Below are positions 32,972-45,664 of a stretch of DNA of 64,000 nucleotides, in pieces (the first letter of the stretch is position 1; every line of letters begins with the position of its first letter). Source of the stretch: Hyposmocoma kahamanoa (lineage: Eukaryota > Arthropoda > Insecta > Lepidoptera > Cosmopterigidae). A program made the translations under genes and the position numbers. Below the pieces are notes generated by a model. The model had not been told where the DNA came from. It searched no databases and saw only the letters and a program-made list of their open reading frames with translations. The DNA lies in the NCBI RefSeq assembly GCF_003589595.1, contig NW_020654748.1:352728-416727 (forward strand). Direction: 5' to 3'.

Positions 32972-33134
32972 ATTTCACCCCTTTTTCACCCCCTTCCAGG
33001 GATCATTAAGCTCGACAACATACTTTAAAAAAAACTTTGTTGAATAGTCTATCAAAAAGCATTCAAAAATTACAAAAATAAATAAAAAAATTGAAAAAAT
33101 ATTTTTTAAACTCTATTTAAGAACTACCCATATA

Positions 33135-36100
33135 TTTAGATATGGGTGTGCTGCTTGGGCTGGGGACGTACTTCTAACCATTATCTTCACGACAGTAGCC
33201 ACATCCTTGGCAGAGAATCTTACAGTCAGCTCCGTGGCAGTTTCCCTAGTATCGACCTCCTGTAGCTCTCGGTACATGGACGAGGACACCGGCAACGAGG
33301 AAATTCTTTAACTCAAGCTTGACTTACAACGTAACTTTATTTCTACACCAAAAAAGTTTTCTGCAATGCCATCTGTTAGCTTAACACATTTGGTGAGTTA
33401 AGTCCCTGCCAGATATACCTAAATTTGCAAAATGGCAGCGCCAAATGAAGGTATTTGCCTAACGTCCAGGAGCGGGAATTTGCCACACGAAGGGTTAAGG
33501 TTTAAATTCAACTTTATACTGCTTACGATAAGAACGGTCCAAAGCCCAAAATGTCAAATGCCCTTTTTATGTCTTTGCCAATTTTTTTTTCTAAATAATT
33601 TTTTAACAATTAAGAAAAAATGAGTAATTTCTTCAACTCAGAAATCTAATTTCATATAGTTCAAAAACAATGCTATGCAATTATATGTTTACCTTCCTGG
33701 ACTTTATTGTGTCAGCCACTCCCTTGTGCAACCAATTTTATAACTCGATCCAATCTCCTACAAATCAACAATGGACTAAGCAAGAACTAATAACTAAACC
33801 CATTTTATCGTTGGGTTTCATGTGCTCATAAACATTTACGTCTTTGGATTTATCATTTACATTCATTTGAGCTAATATAACATTTACGTGTAATAAGTCT
33901 ATAGTATCCTGTGTTGTATGGTAGTTCCATAATAAGTTGGTAGTATTCACATTTCTTGCGTAAATCCCGCCTCTAATTGGCACTGGTGTCATAAAATGTA
34001 TTGAATTGATGGCCTCAATTACAAATGTGATTCTATGTTTAGTTCAATATAAGTCTGTTAGATTGATGTACTGTTTACGCTGAGTATATGCAGGCTCCAG
34101 TAACTGTTTTAACACATTGAGATATTCAATGCGCATAAATTACAAATTTGTTATGAACACTCTTAGATTTTTCTTAGTAGCTTTTTTTTAGCTTTTGTTA
34201 CTGTTCAGTTGATTTCATTGAAATAAGCCTTTTACAATGTACTTTTGGTTACAATGTTGTAAAGCGCATTACTTTCATGCAATTTGTAACTCTCATAATT
34301 AATAAATACGTAAATAAAAGGTTTAACAATGAGATCGATACTTTCTCTGTATATCTCTATATACCCAAAGCACTTTGGGCTAGTCCTTTTCGAAAAGTTT
34401 AGCAACAATGTTGTACATAATAATGACTGTCTATCATCACAGTTTTTGGTAAGTAAAAATAATCTTAATTATAACTCAAATATAGGAATTGAGATTTTTC
34501 ACTACATTGGCTAAAGTGATATAAATCTTGATAGTATAAGTGAAATGTAATGCCAGGATTATCATAAACGTATGAACCAAAGAGAAAATTGTAGCATACA
34601 CAAATGTTTTGGCACCTGTGTACTATGTACTTTTAAATTTATAATTTCTGACATACTTTCGGAATTGTTGCAAAAACATGATTTCTGGAAGCTTCTAGAA
34701 GTTTAAAGTACGTTTATTTGATAACTGAGAATTAGAATTTTTGTATAAGTTTTAGTAATCTTTGTACACGATATGCACATTTTAATAGTGAGGCACAATC
34801 TTGCATTATCTTTTCATCGTACATTAACTTTAAGCCGTATATCAAAGTAATCTCTAGAATCAATATAGGTACCGAAAAAGACTATAGCGTAAAACGTAGC
34901 AATATCCTTTCGAAATTCAGCTGTTACCGTCTGCATCTCTTTTTTCTGCCATAATTGCATCGAATCATAAAAATGGGATCCGGGTGCTAAAGAGGAATGG
35001 GAAGTACAAAGAAAATATAGTTACAGTTTATTAGGACACGTAAAAGTATAAAATGTGCACGAGATCAAAACAATGACAAATAAAAAAGCACGAAGCTTCA
35101 ATCTCAAACTAAAGTGATAAAAAAGACTATATAAAACACAGAAAGATTTATAGCAACTGCTGCTGTTCACTACAATATGAAGGGTGTTCCATTCTTGTAT
35201 AAAAACGCACTTGATTTTTTTTTTTTAATTTGTTTTTGTAAATAACTTCTCATCTGGTACTTACTACATACACCATTTCCTTATATTTTATTTTCGACAT
35301 GAACTTAGGTCCTTAAATTTCTTCTTCCATTACACCTCACAATAACGTTGGTGCTTAGGTGCAAATTGGGCAATTACGTGTTATAAAGAATAAGTTGTGG
35401 GCGTTCGCAACAATGGTATTTATATCTTGTAATTGTAACAATAGCTTGCTTTAATGTTCTTTAGTGACGACATGAGTGGGTGTTTTGTCATTGTGCTCTG
35501 CTGCGTTTTCTGAGGTACTTTTTTGAATTGTTGTGTTTTTGACATTGGTTTCTGTAACCATATTTGGAATGTCTTTGAATACAAACCATGAATTTAATAT
35601 AACTTAGGAACAGGAATAGTGCCCTGGAGAAGCCTTGTTTAGTATCAGTTTTGAAAGTACTTTAGAGAAACCAAGGCAAGCATGACAAGTTATAAATTTA
35701 TCGCACTTTTGAACTCCCAATGTAGAATTTCCTCATACTATTTCTCAGTTATAGGATGTGTGTTAAAGCTTTGATGTAACACCAGTTTATTATGTTTCTC
35801 TTGATCCGCAATACAGTAGGCATCGCGACTATAATTAAATATCATCTTCAAAGCGCTTTTCTCCTGCCTACAGCACACTATATATATTGAAAATAGTAAG
35901 TAATTCTCTACACTTTAAAACTATTTTGCATACGGACCAATATCATTAAATTATTTAAATATCGCATCATAAATAATATCGCCGTCGCGTGTGGTCCGAT
36001 TTTTTATTTATATGGATATGTTTTTTTTTTAATTCATACAAGATTCTAATTTTGTTATTTATTTACTGGCTAATCCAATTATTAATTTGACTTAATTTCA

Positions 36101-37249
36101 GAACTTGATATCGAATTTGAATAATTGTAATTTATTTTGGCATTTCCTTTTTCAACAGTGTCTTAAAATTTCAAATTGCAATTTACTTTTGCGCGGTTTC
36201 TTTTTCGTTACTATTTATATTGCATTGGCCAAACCTCATTTACAGTCAATTTTACTGTTATTTCCACAATGTCAATTATTTATACTGTAAGATACTTTTA
36301 GATAAAACACTGTATTTTTGTTTTAATCGCACCATATTATAATTTAAACAGTGTTCAAATTTATAGTTTTAAAATCGATTTTGTACAACTTGGCTTGACG
36401 ATGATTGAATGTTAAGCTTAAGAATTGTATTTTTAAAATCACTTTATACAGTATTTAGAAAACACATAATTATAAAAAATCGAATTCATAAATCCACAAA
36501 TAATTTGACCGAATTACATTTTACGCCCGAAACTAATATTAAATCAATATAAATGCAAGAAACGGTCGTTCGATTCAGACCACCCGTGGTATTAATTTCG
36601 GCGTTTTCTTCCCGATAGAAATTGATTGGCCCATTAGCTGCGGGTTTGTTATTAACATAATAAAGCACTGTTAATATTAATCGAATGTTCTTCCACTTTG
36701 ATGAAGATTGTTTAATATTATTGGTTAAATTGATTCTTGTTTAGAATAGTTTCACAAAAAGTTTCCAAATTTAAACGTTACGTACCGGTAATAAAGCTTT
36801 TCTAGAATGGACATTGCAGATTCTTTACTGCACCATACGGCTTCTATGCAACAACATATTTCTGATTGATGCGCTGTCAATAGCTTCTATTAACGGTTCT
36901 AAGTTTAGAAAGATCTTTTTGTTTTTATTAGATGAATTATGACATGTATCCATAGTTCTCCACGCTCAATGCGGACTAGGGACTTCAATTTGACTTCACC
37001 GGAAGTGAAAGATACTACTACTAAATGTTCCCAAATGTTAACTTTATAAGTTATAGGATTTGAACTACTATCACATTATATTTACAATAATATACTGTGA
37101 TATAGTGGTAGAAATATTTATAAGCTCTTCCAAACAACATTCAATGACCACTATGTTTTGTTCTCATTACTCTTTTACGTGCTTTAAGGCCCGTTTGAAT
37201 CAGTTAACTTAAACCGTGGCGAAATTGCTTTGAAATTCAGCTGTTATCG
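33135..37249. other. unc-5 intron right of the transposon, no gene recognised
   Basis: Four kilobases of AT-rich DNA. The GC-richer patch at 33130-33300 (GGGCTGGGGACGTACTTC) has a 60-codon minus-strand frame without recognised family. No inverted repeats or SINEs were noticed. Confidence 0.55.
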
Positions 37250-37420
37250 TTGTCAACAAGTCGTGCGCCTGGTGACTAGCAACACACCGGTCCGTAGCAG
37301 TTGCAGTGTTACTCAGAACTTGAAATTGCAAAGAACTGAATGGAACTGCCACCGCGCTCGTTACCCTGAGACATAAGTTGATGAGTCCCATGTGCCTGCA
37401 ATTTCACCAGCATCTTTAAC
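37250..37420 (-). mobile_element. Metulj-like SINE, truncated
   Basis: CAACAAGTCGTGCGCCTGGT, then AGTTGCAGTGTTACTCAGAA, CGTTACCCTGAGACATAAGT and CATGTGCCTGCAATTTCACC. The head third is missing. Confidence 0.82.
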
Positions 37421-37784
37421 GTACCCTTCCTTAACTTACTTTGCTCAAAACTTATATCTGTGTCATATCACCTTAGAACTTATATCAGTATATCTATCTG
37501 ACTGACTGTTGTATCTTAGCTCCCAAATGGCTGGACTGATCTTAAACTTTTTTTTTTGAGACTAATTCAATCAGGATGGTTCTTAGCTATATATGACGAA
37601 CATCTGTTCAGCTGTTTAAAGATCATCATCTCTTTTCCCAGTTAGTAATGTAAGGATCTCAATCGTAAAATGAATATTTATTTTATTTCCATTTGTGCCA
37701 GTAACTTGAAATTTGTTTTTATTAGACAATGAGGAGCAATATACAGGTAAGGTATAATAAAAGCTTAAGTACTGGAAAGTAAAT

Positions 37785-38250
37785 CTAGGAATAAATTATA
37801 TGAATAAAATTGGATCCCCGCGGCAAGGTACCCAAGATGCTGGCAGCGTTCCCTCTTCGTATGGCTAAGCTAATGCGTTGGGCAAGGTAGCTGCCGGCCG
37901 TTAGGTTTCCCAGACAGTGCATTTTTTTTTTTGGATTATGTACATATTAAGGGCATCGGCACCCCACGGGCCAAGGGTTTGGACTCCAAAGGCTGTATAT
38001 AAGCCGAGGTCCCGGTACTTATTACTTTTTAATCTTTCCGCCAGCTTAGTTGCTAAGCCAGCGCTCTTGCTCACACTGGCACACGTGACGTCCCACACCA
38101 ATACCCGGGCTATACTCCAAGGGATAAGAGTCATTCCATCCGGGCGTTTGCCATCAGTTCGCGACATGCCGCTTGGCTCGAATGTAGCGGGCACGTTAAC
38201 CAACGACTTGAAATTTGATATACCATGGAAATCAGATGACATAACAATAA
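37785..38250 (-). pseudogene. Non-LTR retrotransposon ORF2 C-terminus, frameshifted
   Basis: The minus-strand frame from 38242 reads TDGKRPDGMTLIPWSIARVL, VWDVTCASVSKSAGLATKLA, then YTAFGVQTLGPWGADALNMY and stops at 37901. The neighbouring frame continues LGNLTAGSYLAQRISLAIRR and GNAASILGTLPRG to a stop at 37785. RPDG...IPW...L-WDVT...ETLGPWG followed by QRISLAIQRGNAA is a recurrent C-terminal module of invertebrate LINE polyproteins, often discussed as endonuclease-like. The frame changes near a run of T's at 37922-37932. The overlapping 113-codon plus-strand frame is an antisense shadow. Confidence 0.72.
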
Positions 38251-39079
38251 TACGGTAACCTTGATCTGCTACTGAAACCAGGACCGTCTACAGACTATCC
38301 AACCCGTCAAATATTCACAACAATTATTGGTCTCGACGAGTACTTACCTTACAGATGGTTTCGCTTTTTGGAGTGCACTGTTTTGTATTGGGGTTTTAGC
38401 CATGTGTTTATCTTTCATATCTCTTAAAACAACTAACTATAAGCTACTATTGTTTTCAATACCAACAAACGTGACACACTCAACACACACCCCAAAGGTT
38501 CTTCAAACATTATAAAAAATTCAACTTAATTAACTCCTGCGATGTCTTTAACGTTTTTGTTTCGTTCTTGCACGACATCTCGAATATTTTTTGTTCCCCT
38601 CCCACGGCCCAACTGAGAATTGACATTGAAAAACCTTTACGGTTTTTTGCGCCCGTGCGATTTATTTTCGTTTGCCCTCTAGGTCTAATTTTATACATCT
38701 TTGTATCCATTGACGTGTGCAGACTCAAAAAAAAATTTATTATTAATAAAAGTGGTGCTTACGATACGTTGCTTATCATCAAATCAGCTGACAGATTTGG
38801 CGTTTCTCAACGTAATGGCGTCCGTTCATTTCTTCTTTCCTCGTCATTATTAAGTTGGTGGTACTGTACAGAACAGCTAAAGGATGAATTCAACTCATAA
38901 AAGTTACAATAAGATTTATCTAACGGAAGAGCGCTAAGTGATATATTCATCACATACCAGCATGTAGTTATTTATGCGTTAAGGGATTAAGTCTTCAACC
39001 TCTATTTAACCATTGTAGTAGGTTAGGATACACATAATTATTTCTACTTACCGCTGCTGTGTGCAGGTCGTGTTGAAAC

Positions 39080-39225
39080 TAGAGGCACAAGTGACTTGTC
39101 AACTTTGACAGATGTGACAGAGTCCCTCAGAACATTGCGTTTTATAAGTGAGTGGCAATGAGCAGGTGTGTTGCTTTCTATCAGATGCATAACTTATTCG
39201 TTCCGTCACTTGATAGCATAAAATA
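39080..39225 (+). mobile_element. Metulj-like SINE, second-half fragment
   Basis: AGAGGCACAAGTGACTTGTC, a decayed centre, then TTATTCGTTCCGTCACTTGA and a TAGCATAAAATAA tail. Confidence 0.7.
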
Positions 39226-39937
39226 ATCAAGTTTTACAATTACTTCTATTAAGAATCCAAGGCTTTAAAAAGAAGTGGCAAAGCCAAAATATGGAACATG
39301 ATGTCTGAATCTATGTTTCTGTGGTCACAGCCTCAGGGTTTTATCATCAAGACTGAGACTCCAAATCGAGGCTTTCACTTGATCAGTCTCGTTAAGTCGT
39401 TCACATGAAATAACATAATCAGCTAAATAAAAGTACCTACACGGTCCGATCGCCGGTCAGTCTGCCTCCGTCTGTCCGTTAACCATACAGTGCAAGCCAT
39501 AGACACTTCCCGAGTTAAGCTTCATTCATCAACTTCATTTTCACTCAAGTTCAGATTGTGGTCAGACGCGAACCCATATTTTTTTATAAAAAAAATCTGT
39601 GTAGAAACAGATGTGCCGAAAGATACCCTAATTCGGACGACATGTGGTAAATTGAAACATATTTTATCCATTACAAATGATCTGCTATTAACTGCAATTT
39701 CAGAATACGATGCAGATTATATTTTACAACATGAAAATTAGGTTTAAATAAGCAATTACTTAATGTTAATTTTAAAACACAAAATTTTGGCATATGGGTA
39801 GTAATTTTAATTCAGAATTCGTTTCAAATAAACGTTTAATATATTCAGATGTAAGATAAGTGATCATTAGCTTACAGTGTAAGTAGTGTGCTGTGCGTGT
39901 GTGTGTGTGATGCGTGTAGCCTTACACGCATCCACTG

Positions 39938-40135
39938 CTGGATATAAGCTTGTTCCCGAGAATGCCAACTCTCCCGGTCTTGTGCCGCCCGCATCCAGCC
40001 GCTGCTGGTAATCTTTCTCAAGTCATTCGCTACATCTTGCCGCAGGGCGTCCTACATTACGTTTTCCTTGACGTGGTCGCCACTCCACAACAAAATCTGC
40101 TCCATTGGCCATCAGCAGAGATATATCCGGCCCAC
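39938..40135 (-). pseudogene. RTE-like retrotransposon ORF2 tail fragment
   Basis: Minus-strand translation gives VEWRPRQGKRNVGRP in one frame and RQDVANDLRKITSSGWMRAA followed by QDRESWHSREQAYIQQWM in another. This is the W-RPR-GKR-VGRP...W-DDL-K-AG-W...A-DR-W...EAY-QQW ending common to RTE-type LINEs of moths. At least one frameshift separates the two halves. Confidence 0.72.
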
Positions 40136-40139
40136 TGAC

Positions 40140-41874
40140 ACGTAAATTTACCAATATATACTGTAAGATAACTGTATCGTAGACAAAATTTCAAAGATTC
40201 ATTTGGCTTGTAAATATTTGATTTAGAGGTGAAGTTTCTCAGCTTAGAAAAAAAATTTAACCTACATTACATAACGTCGATAAAGACACTACACTATTGA
40301 CGACGATAATTGTTATGGTATTTTTTATTATAACAAAAAGCACGACACTGTAACTTTTTAAACTAGCCATGTGTCTACTATTTAATATAAGCAAAACCGC
40401 AATTACATAGGAACCAACACCGTTCAATTGCAATAACACACAAGTGTGTTGATGCATTTGCGGTAGGTACACACGCGTTATAGAGCGATTGGCGGCGAAC
40501 CGCCTAGACTTTTACATTGTTACAGACATGACAATGACCATGAACCAAGTTCATATGGTACTTATTAAAATAACCGTATATCTGAAGGCGTTACGACTTG
40601 CAAGCATCATAAATTGCTTTGTCACTTGATATTTCATATCATTTGTCACAATCAAATCAAATCATAAAAGCAAAATTTGAAAGGAATGCTTGCCAATTAC
40701 TTAAAAAAAACATGTAATGAATTGTTGTCGGCTTATATAAATGCTCTCTAATAAAGTGTCAGTTCAAGAAGCATTTTTGAAAAGTAACGTAATAAAACTT
40801 AAAAAAATATCGTATAATATCAAACGAATATATCTTATTTAATATCAATGGAATTTAGTTAGATTTGGAGGATTTTTGTTTGTTTCCCCAAATTTTAAGT
40901 TTTTTAATTTCGTGACTTTATTATTAAGGGTGCGATATGTAAAAACATATTAGGTGCAGGTTTTGATATTTCAATAGCGAATCTTTAAAGGAAAACTATA
41001 ATAGTGTCAGTTCTACGTAGATGATATTATATTGTCAAAACAATACGAATTATAATGGGTAGAGTACAATTTTACCGCGTTTCGTCCTCAAATGAGAAGC
41101 GGCTTTAGGTAAATCCTAGCATTCTAGCTACATCGTTTAGGTCATGGAAGTTAGGGCACGCAAAGTAGCGTGCAGCCGATCCCTACAATTGATAGTCTAA
41201 TACTTTCTCGGAATGCGTTAAACCTATAATTTGTCCTATATAGAAAATGAGGCTCTTCTTGGTAGCCGACTTCTGGAAACAACTAATTATAGTTTGTTAC
41301 CAACGATGCACCTATGATAACCCATTATAATTATATATTCCTCTGCTAGAAAGAGTAGTCCATAGTCCGTCACGCTAGATCACTGCGGGTAGGTACTTAA
41401 CACGGTTTTGCAACGGTTGTGAACCTTGTTTGACTTGCACGTTTTACTAGCATAGCACAAAAACTCAAAAGCTTTGTTGGCTCTACCTCTTTTAAAAAAG
41501 TTACGTAGCAATAGCTGACTAATGTCTTGTCTTGTGTAAAACTATTATGTAAAACTTGTCTTGGGCATATTCTATCTCTTGGTAAAGGCTATCAGCTAAA
41601 GGATATCAAAAAACGCTTACAATTCGGATAGGCTGCTTTCGATAATCTGGATGATTTCGATTAATACTCCAGTATCTAAAGACCGATCAATCAATATGTT
41701 CTGTCCATTATGACTTACAGACAGAAATCTGTACAGAATGTTGCACAAAGCGCCATGGATCGTGTCAAGCTCAACATCAAACTTATAGACCAACTTCCGA
41801 ATTCCGAAAGCCAATGACGAAATTAGGTTCAGGACATAGAAAATCGGATAACAAAGCTGTGCATGACATACAGA
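40140..41874. other. unc-5 intron, no gene recognised
   Basis: AT-rich; short frames on both strands have no protein character. The next stretch, 42171-43125, up to the first TSP1 exon, is likewise plain. Confidence 0.55.
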
Positions 41875-42170
41875 TTTTTTTTATATCAAGTGACGGAACG
41901 CACAAGTCATGCGGCTGTTGGTACCTCAGCTACACGCCTGTCCATAATAGATGCAGTGCCACTCAGAGCTTTAAATCGCAAATATCTGATGCGCACTGCC
42001 ACTGCACATTGAGACATACGTAGACAATTTCCATGTGCCTGTAATTTCACCAGCACCCTTACCCTTCAAAACCGGAACACAGTAATGCTGACATTACAGC
42101 TTGACGGCAGAAACAGATAAGGTGGCAGTACTATCCTGAACTCTTTCACAAAGAGTTCTCATGCTACTAC
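41875..42170 (-). mobile_element. Metulj-like SINE, near full length
   Basis: TTATATCAAGTGACGGAACG, GCTTTAAATCGCAAATATCT, CCATGTGCCTGTAATTTCAC and CCCTTCAAAACCGGAACACA follow the order of the 10321-10610 copy and end CTCTTTCACAAAGAGTTCTC. Confidence 0.85.
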
Positions 42171-43125
42171 AGATGTAGTAAACCAATAAACGAATAGTCT
42201 CCAAAATGAGGTGGATCACGGTGAGTAACACAGACTACGGGAGGCTGATATATAGGAGAGTATGATGATGATGAAATATACGTCTCAGGGAAACCTGTTT
42301 CCCAATTACATAATAAAAAGTTATGACAGCGCCTCGATATAAAATATGGCGACCAAATGGCATGATGTGGCAACTCGTCGCGTGGAGAACGTCATATTTC
42401 TGAATTATATTTGAAAGCCTATGGTTGCAAGATATTATAAAGAGATATTACTTTCATACTAAAATATAGTATCTCCTATATAGAAACTTAGTAGAGGTTA
42501 TTCAAAAGTATGCAGCTTGGTTTTTTATAATTCTGTAATTAAAGAATGACGAAGTTCGCGAGAAATCTTTGAAAGCTCAAGAACGGACGCAACATGGTAG
42601 TAATTTGAACGCCAAATCTCAAGGTACCTAACTTATCACTCTTCTGAAAAGAAATTATTGTTATCTACGTCAAGGTCCTATATATTAATAAATCCATCTT
42701 CAATAGAATATATTAAATACATCAAGAGATAGAAACAAAAGAAGTCTTAATTCACCAAAAGAATTTCAACTAAAACAAGAGTAATAACGACTTTGACACC
42801 GAATCGAATTAAATTAACAATTTAGTTTCAAAAGAATTTTTTTCTTCTAATGGCTTTGAAAACGAGTTTCACGGTTTCAAAATGAAGGCGCCTATTGCTT
42901 CATTACTTTGTCATTAACATAAAGTCAAATTTTCTGTGCCTTTTTCTTAATCTTCCCGAATTTCTCTAACAATTTGTACGGACTTCATGAATTCAAATAG
43001 GCTTATGTTTTTTTTTTATAAGGAGACGTTTATTATTTCTTTTTTATCTCAATTTTATCAATTTAATTTTATATGTTGTAGGCCCTGTATATCCTTAACG
43101 ATTTAGCAAATCTCCTTCCTTACAG

Positions 43126-43299
43126 TAAACGGCGGCTGGAGTTCTTGGGGTCCTTGGACCCACTGTCGCTGCAATAGCCGCGTTACAGTCGGCCAGCGTA
43201 GAACGCGCACTTGTACCGACCCTCATCCCCTAAACGGAGGTGCTCAATGCCAAGGACAAGCAGTACAAAGGACCGCTGATTGCGTACCATGTCAGAATG
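43126..43299 (+). CDS. unc-5: unc-5 netrin receptor, thrombospondin type 1 repeat 1
   Basis: The exon enters in phase 2 (a valine split with the previous exon), reads [19 protein letters not shown], then [25 protein letters not shown] and VPCQN, and leaves in phase 1 at gtaagt. It holds one complete TSP1 repeat: the W-x-x-W-x-x-W start (a C-mannosylation motif in this family), the layered arginines of QRRTRTC, and six cysteines. TSP1 repeats form the membrane-proximal stalk of UNC-5 receptors. Acceptor: ccttcc ttacag at 43125. A minus-strand non-LTR retrotransposon fragment lies about 100 bases after the donor, and its own ORF overlaps the exon only as an antisense shadow. Confidence 0.96.
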
Positions 43300-43404
43300 G
43301 TAAGTGATCTCCTTCGATGTGAAACTTGTGTTTTGTAGGTTATTGTTAAATAAAAAACAATTAAGGATTGTACAATAGTGCACATCCTACTATCAGATAT
43401 ATAT

Positions 43405-43750
43405 AGAGCCAGGCTCTTATTGGTATAGCCTCCTCCACTCTTCATGGTTCATAGTCAGCTCCTTGACCTTTATATAGCTACTCACTTTGATGTTCTTCTG
43501 TATTTGTTCACTATACGTCATTCTTGGTCTTCCCCTCTTTCTTTTTCCTTCTATCGTCTCTTCAATTATAATTGTCACAAATTCATCATTATGCAACACA
43601 TGTCCAAACGATTCCCCCCTTCTATTTTACACTGTATTTAAAAGATTTCTTCATTTTCTTCCCTAACCCTTTATAAAACTTCCTTATTTGATATCTTCGT
43701 AATCCATTTTATTTTATCCATTCGCCTCCAGCACGATATTTCAAATGATT
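43405..43750 (-). pseudogene. Non-LTR retrotransposon ORF2 tail fragment
   Basis: The minus-strand frame 43599-43420 reads MLHNDEFVTIIIEETIEGKR, KRGRPRMTYSEQIQKN and KELTMNHEEWRRLYQ. The I-EGK-GRGRPR-TY-DQI...A-DR-EWR pattern is the usual end of a class of LINE polyproteins. Sequence up to about 43750 continues the pattern backwards with stops and frameshifts (SFEISCWRRMDKIKW, IGH-like LDMCC). It lies about 100 bases after the first TSP1 exon of unc-5. Confidence 0.65.
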
Positions 43751-45317
43751 CCGATCTCTCTCTCTGTCTTTCTTTGTGATAATCACTCACTATTACGAAT
43801 AAATGGGATATAATTGTTAATAAACAACATTACAATCAAGAATCGTCTTCTAAGACAATATATATTTTTTCTAAAACCTGCCTATTTTTTCCTTACTCAC
43901 AAAATTTTTAAAATTAAATTTCTCTTCTCCATTACTTTATTCCCGATTACCTAATTCTATCATAAATCATCCCAAACTTTGGTGAGTCGGTAACATTATA
44001 CAATTCCTACTAATGAGCTCTCGTTTTATATTTTAATGTCATCGTATTTTATTTTTAATAGACTCCTATATATTATACCCTTAAGGTTTTTCGAAAAGTG
44101 TTATTTAATGGTAAATTCTCTTGTTAATGCTTACAATGAAGATGGATTTAAGGATTTGGACTTTGATAATACGCAGCAATTGTTAATTGGTAAGTATGGT
44201 AATCAGTGAGAGATTCTAGTTAATAAAATTTCGAAAACAGAACAGTCATTAAATTATAAATATGACAGAACGTAGATTGATAGGATTTGTAAAGAATATT
44301 TTTTGCCTTATAACTCTGTTTGCTTGACAAACAGAGCTATGAGCAAATACATTTTTCATTCCACCTATTCAGAAAAATGTCTCCCATTGCTTTCTGAGAA
44401 GAGGACTTAAAACCGATTTTATTACCTATGGAATGATATAAATTTTTAATCAAATGATAACACCAAAGTAAAACAGAATGTTTCGTTCGAAAATTAAAGA
44501 TTTTTTTATGTTGAAACCCGGATTCTACTTTAAAATTCTTCGTTTCGCCTTGGAGCCAATATGGCGCCATCGCTACAGATCATATTTTGCTAGATACAAG
44601 AATTAATGACAATAATGTAATAAAAAAAGGAGATTATTATGACATCAAATATCATTGTGACGTCAATAGAATTGTCATATGTTATAATAAAACGAATTTC
44701 TTAAGAAGTCTTCAAAGTGAAAACATCACAGTCATAATGCTTACTGAAAGTAAATAACATTTCTTTTACTACTTATAACTTCTTCGTAAAGAAACCGGCA
44801 CTAACAAAAGCGCATAAAGTCAAAGACAATAAAATAATGATCATAAAGGACACGTGCTCGAAATCCCTACATGAAATATTCAAACAAGTGACATTTTATG
44901 TGACGAGTGTATCTTCACAAAAGTCATAAAAATGTTTTTAATACTTACCGAATGTCCTTCCAACTGACTTTATGTTGTCGGACATAACTTCAACATCATC
45001 GAATGCTACCTTTAATTCTCCTTAATTCCAAAAGTTAGAAACTAAACCATTTTCGAGTAAGTTTCAGACAAAGTGATTGTAATAAATAAATCTCAAAGAT
45101 AGGCAGTAGCATCTCCGTTTATATTAGATTGCTGATTTACTAGCTATCGTCAATCCGTCTGTCGGGCGTTCCACAGGGTTCGGTCCTAGGTCCAACCAAG
45201 TATAACGTTAGTCTGGTAATAAAAGTTCAATTTTAGAAGATTTCAGTAATTATTGTACTTTAATCACTCAAGAATTGGTACAAGGAAGCATTGCCACCTA
45301 ATGAGAAAGACGCTGGA
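43751..45317. other. unc-5 intron, no gene recognised
   Basis: The first 250 bases are pyrimidine-rich and may be further decayed retrotransposon. The 77-codon minus-strand frame at 44337 is unrecognised. Confidence 0.5.
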
Positions 45318-45424
45318 CACTGGTGAAATTACATAAATTATTACGAGGATCTTGTCAACTTGTCTAAGAGTGACGTATTTTTATAAAGCTCTGGGTAGCA
45401 CTGCAACTGGACAGGCGTGTAATA
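45318..45424 (+). mobile_element. Metulj-like SINE, internal fragment
   Basis: CTGGTGAAATTACATAAATT, TCTTGTCAACTTGTCTAAGA and AAAGCTCTGGGTAGCACTGC match the centre of the family; head and tail are absent. Confidence 0.65.
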
Positions 45425-45664
45425 TAAAACGTGAAGTTAATAACTGTGACAATGTACAATTTTTTTTAAAGAAGTGCCTTAGAGATAATTTTTATTGAAA
45501 TTTACCGCATTTTGTATGAGTGACACACAGTTCAATTATTTGGCAAACCGTACCAGGCTGAGTCAGGCGTTGTTATGCTGGAATGTTACATTCTGGGAAT
45601 GATCTCAACATTGCGAAACTGAATTATGTGACATTGTTAAGTGTACTGTCATTTTACGATTGTC

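Larger units (their letters stand above)
28595..33130 (+). mobile_element. Complete DNA transposon carrying the 857-aa transposase
   Basis: The left end reads TGGGTAATTCTTA at 28595 and the right end, read inward, TGGGTAGTTCTTA at 33130: 12 of 13 bases match. Both ends are flanked by TATA (28591-28594 and 33131-33134), a plausible 4-bp target duplication, though in AT-rich DNA a 4-bp match alone is weak. The element is 4536 bp with the transposase in the middle, about 1.0 kb from the left end and 0.94 kb from the right. Repeated copies of a GTCCRAACCATGCC-like motif occur inside both ends. Intact coding sequence and near-matching ends suggest fairly recent insertion. Confidence 0.72.

Noticed and set aside
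37917..38258. 113-codon plus-strand frame
   Set aside because: Mirror of the minus-strand retrotransposon fragment, which has recognisable family motifs while this strand has none.
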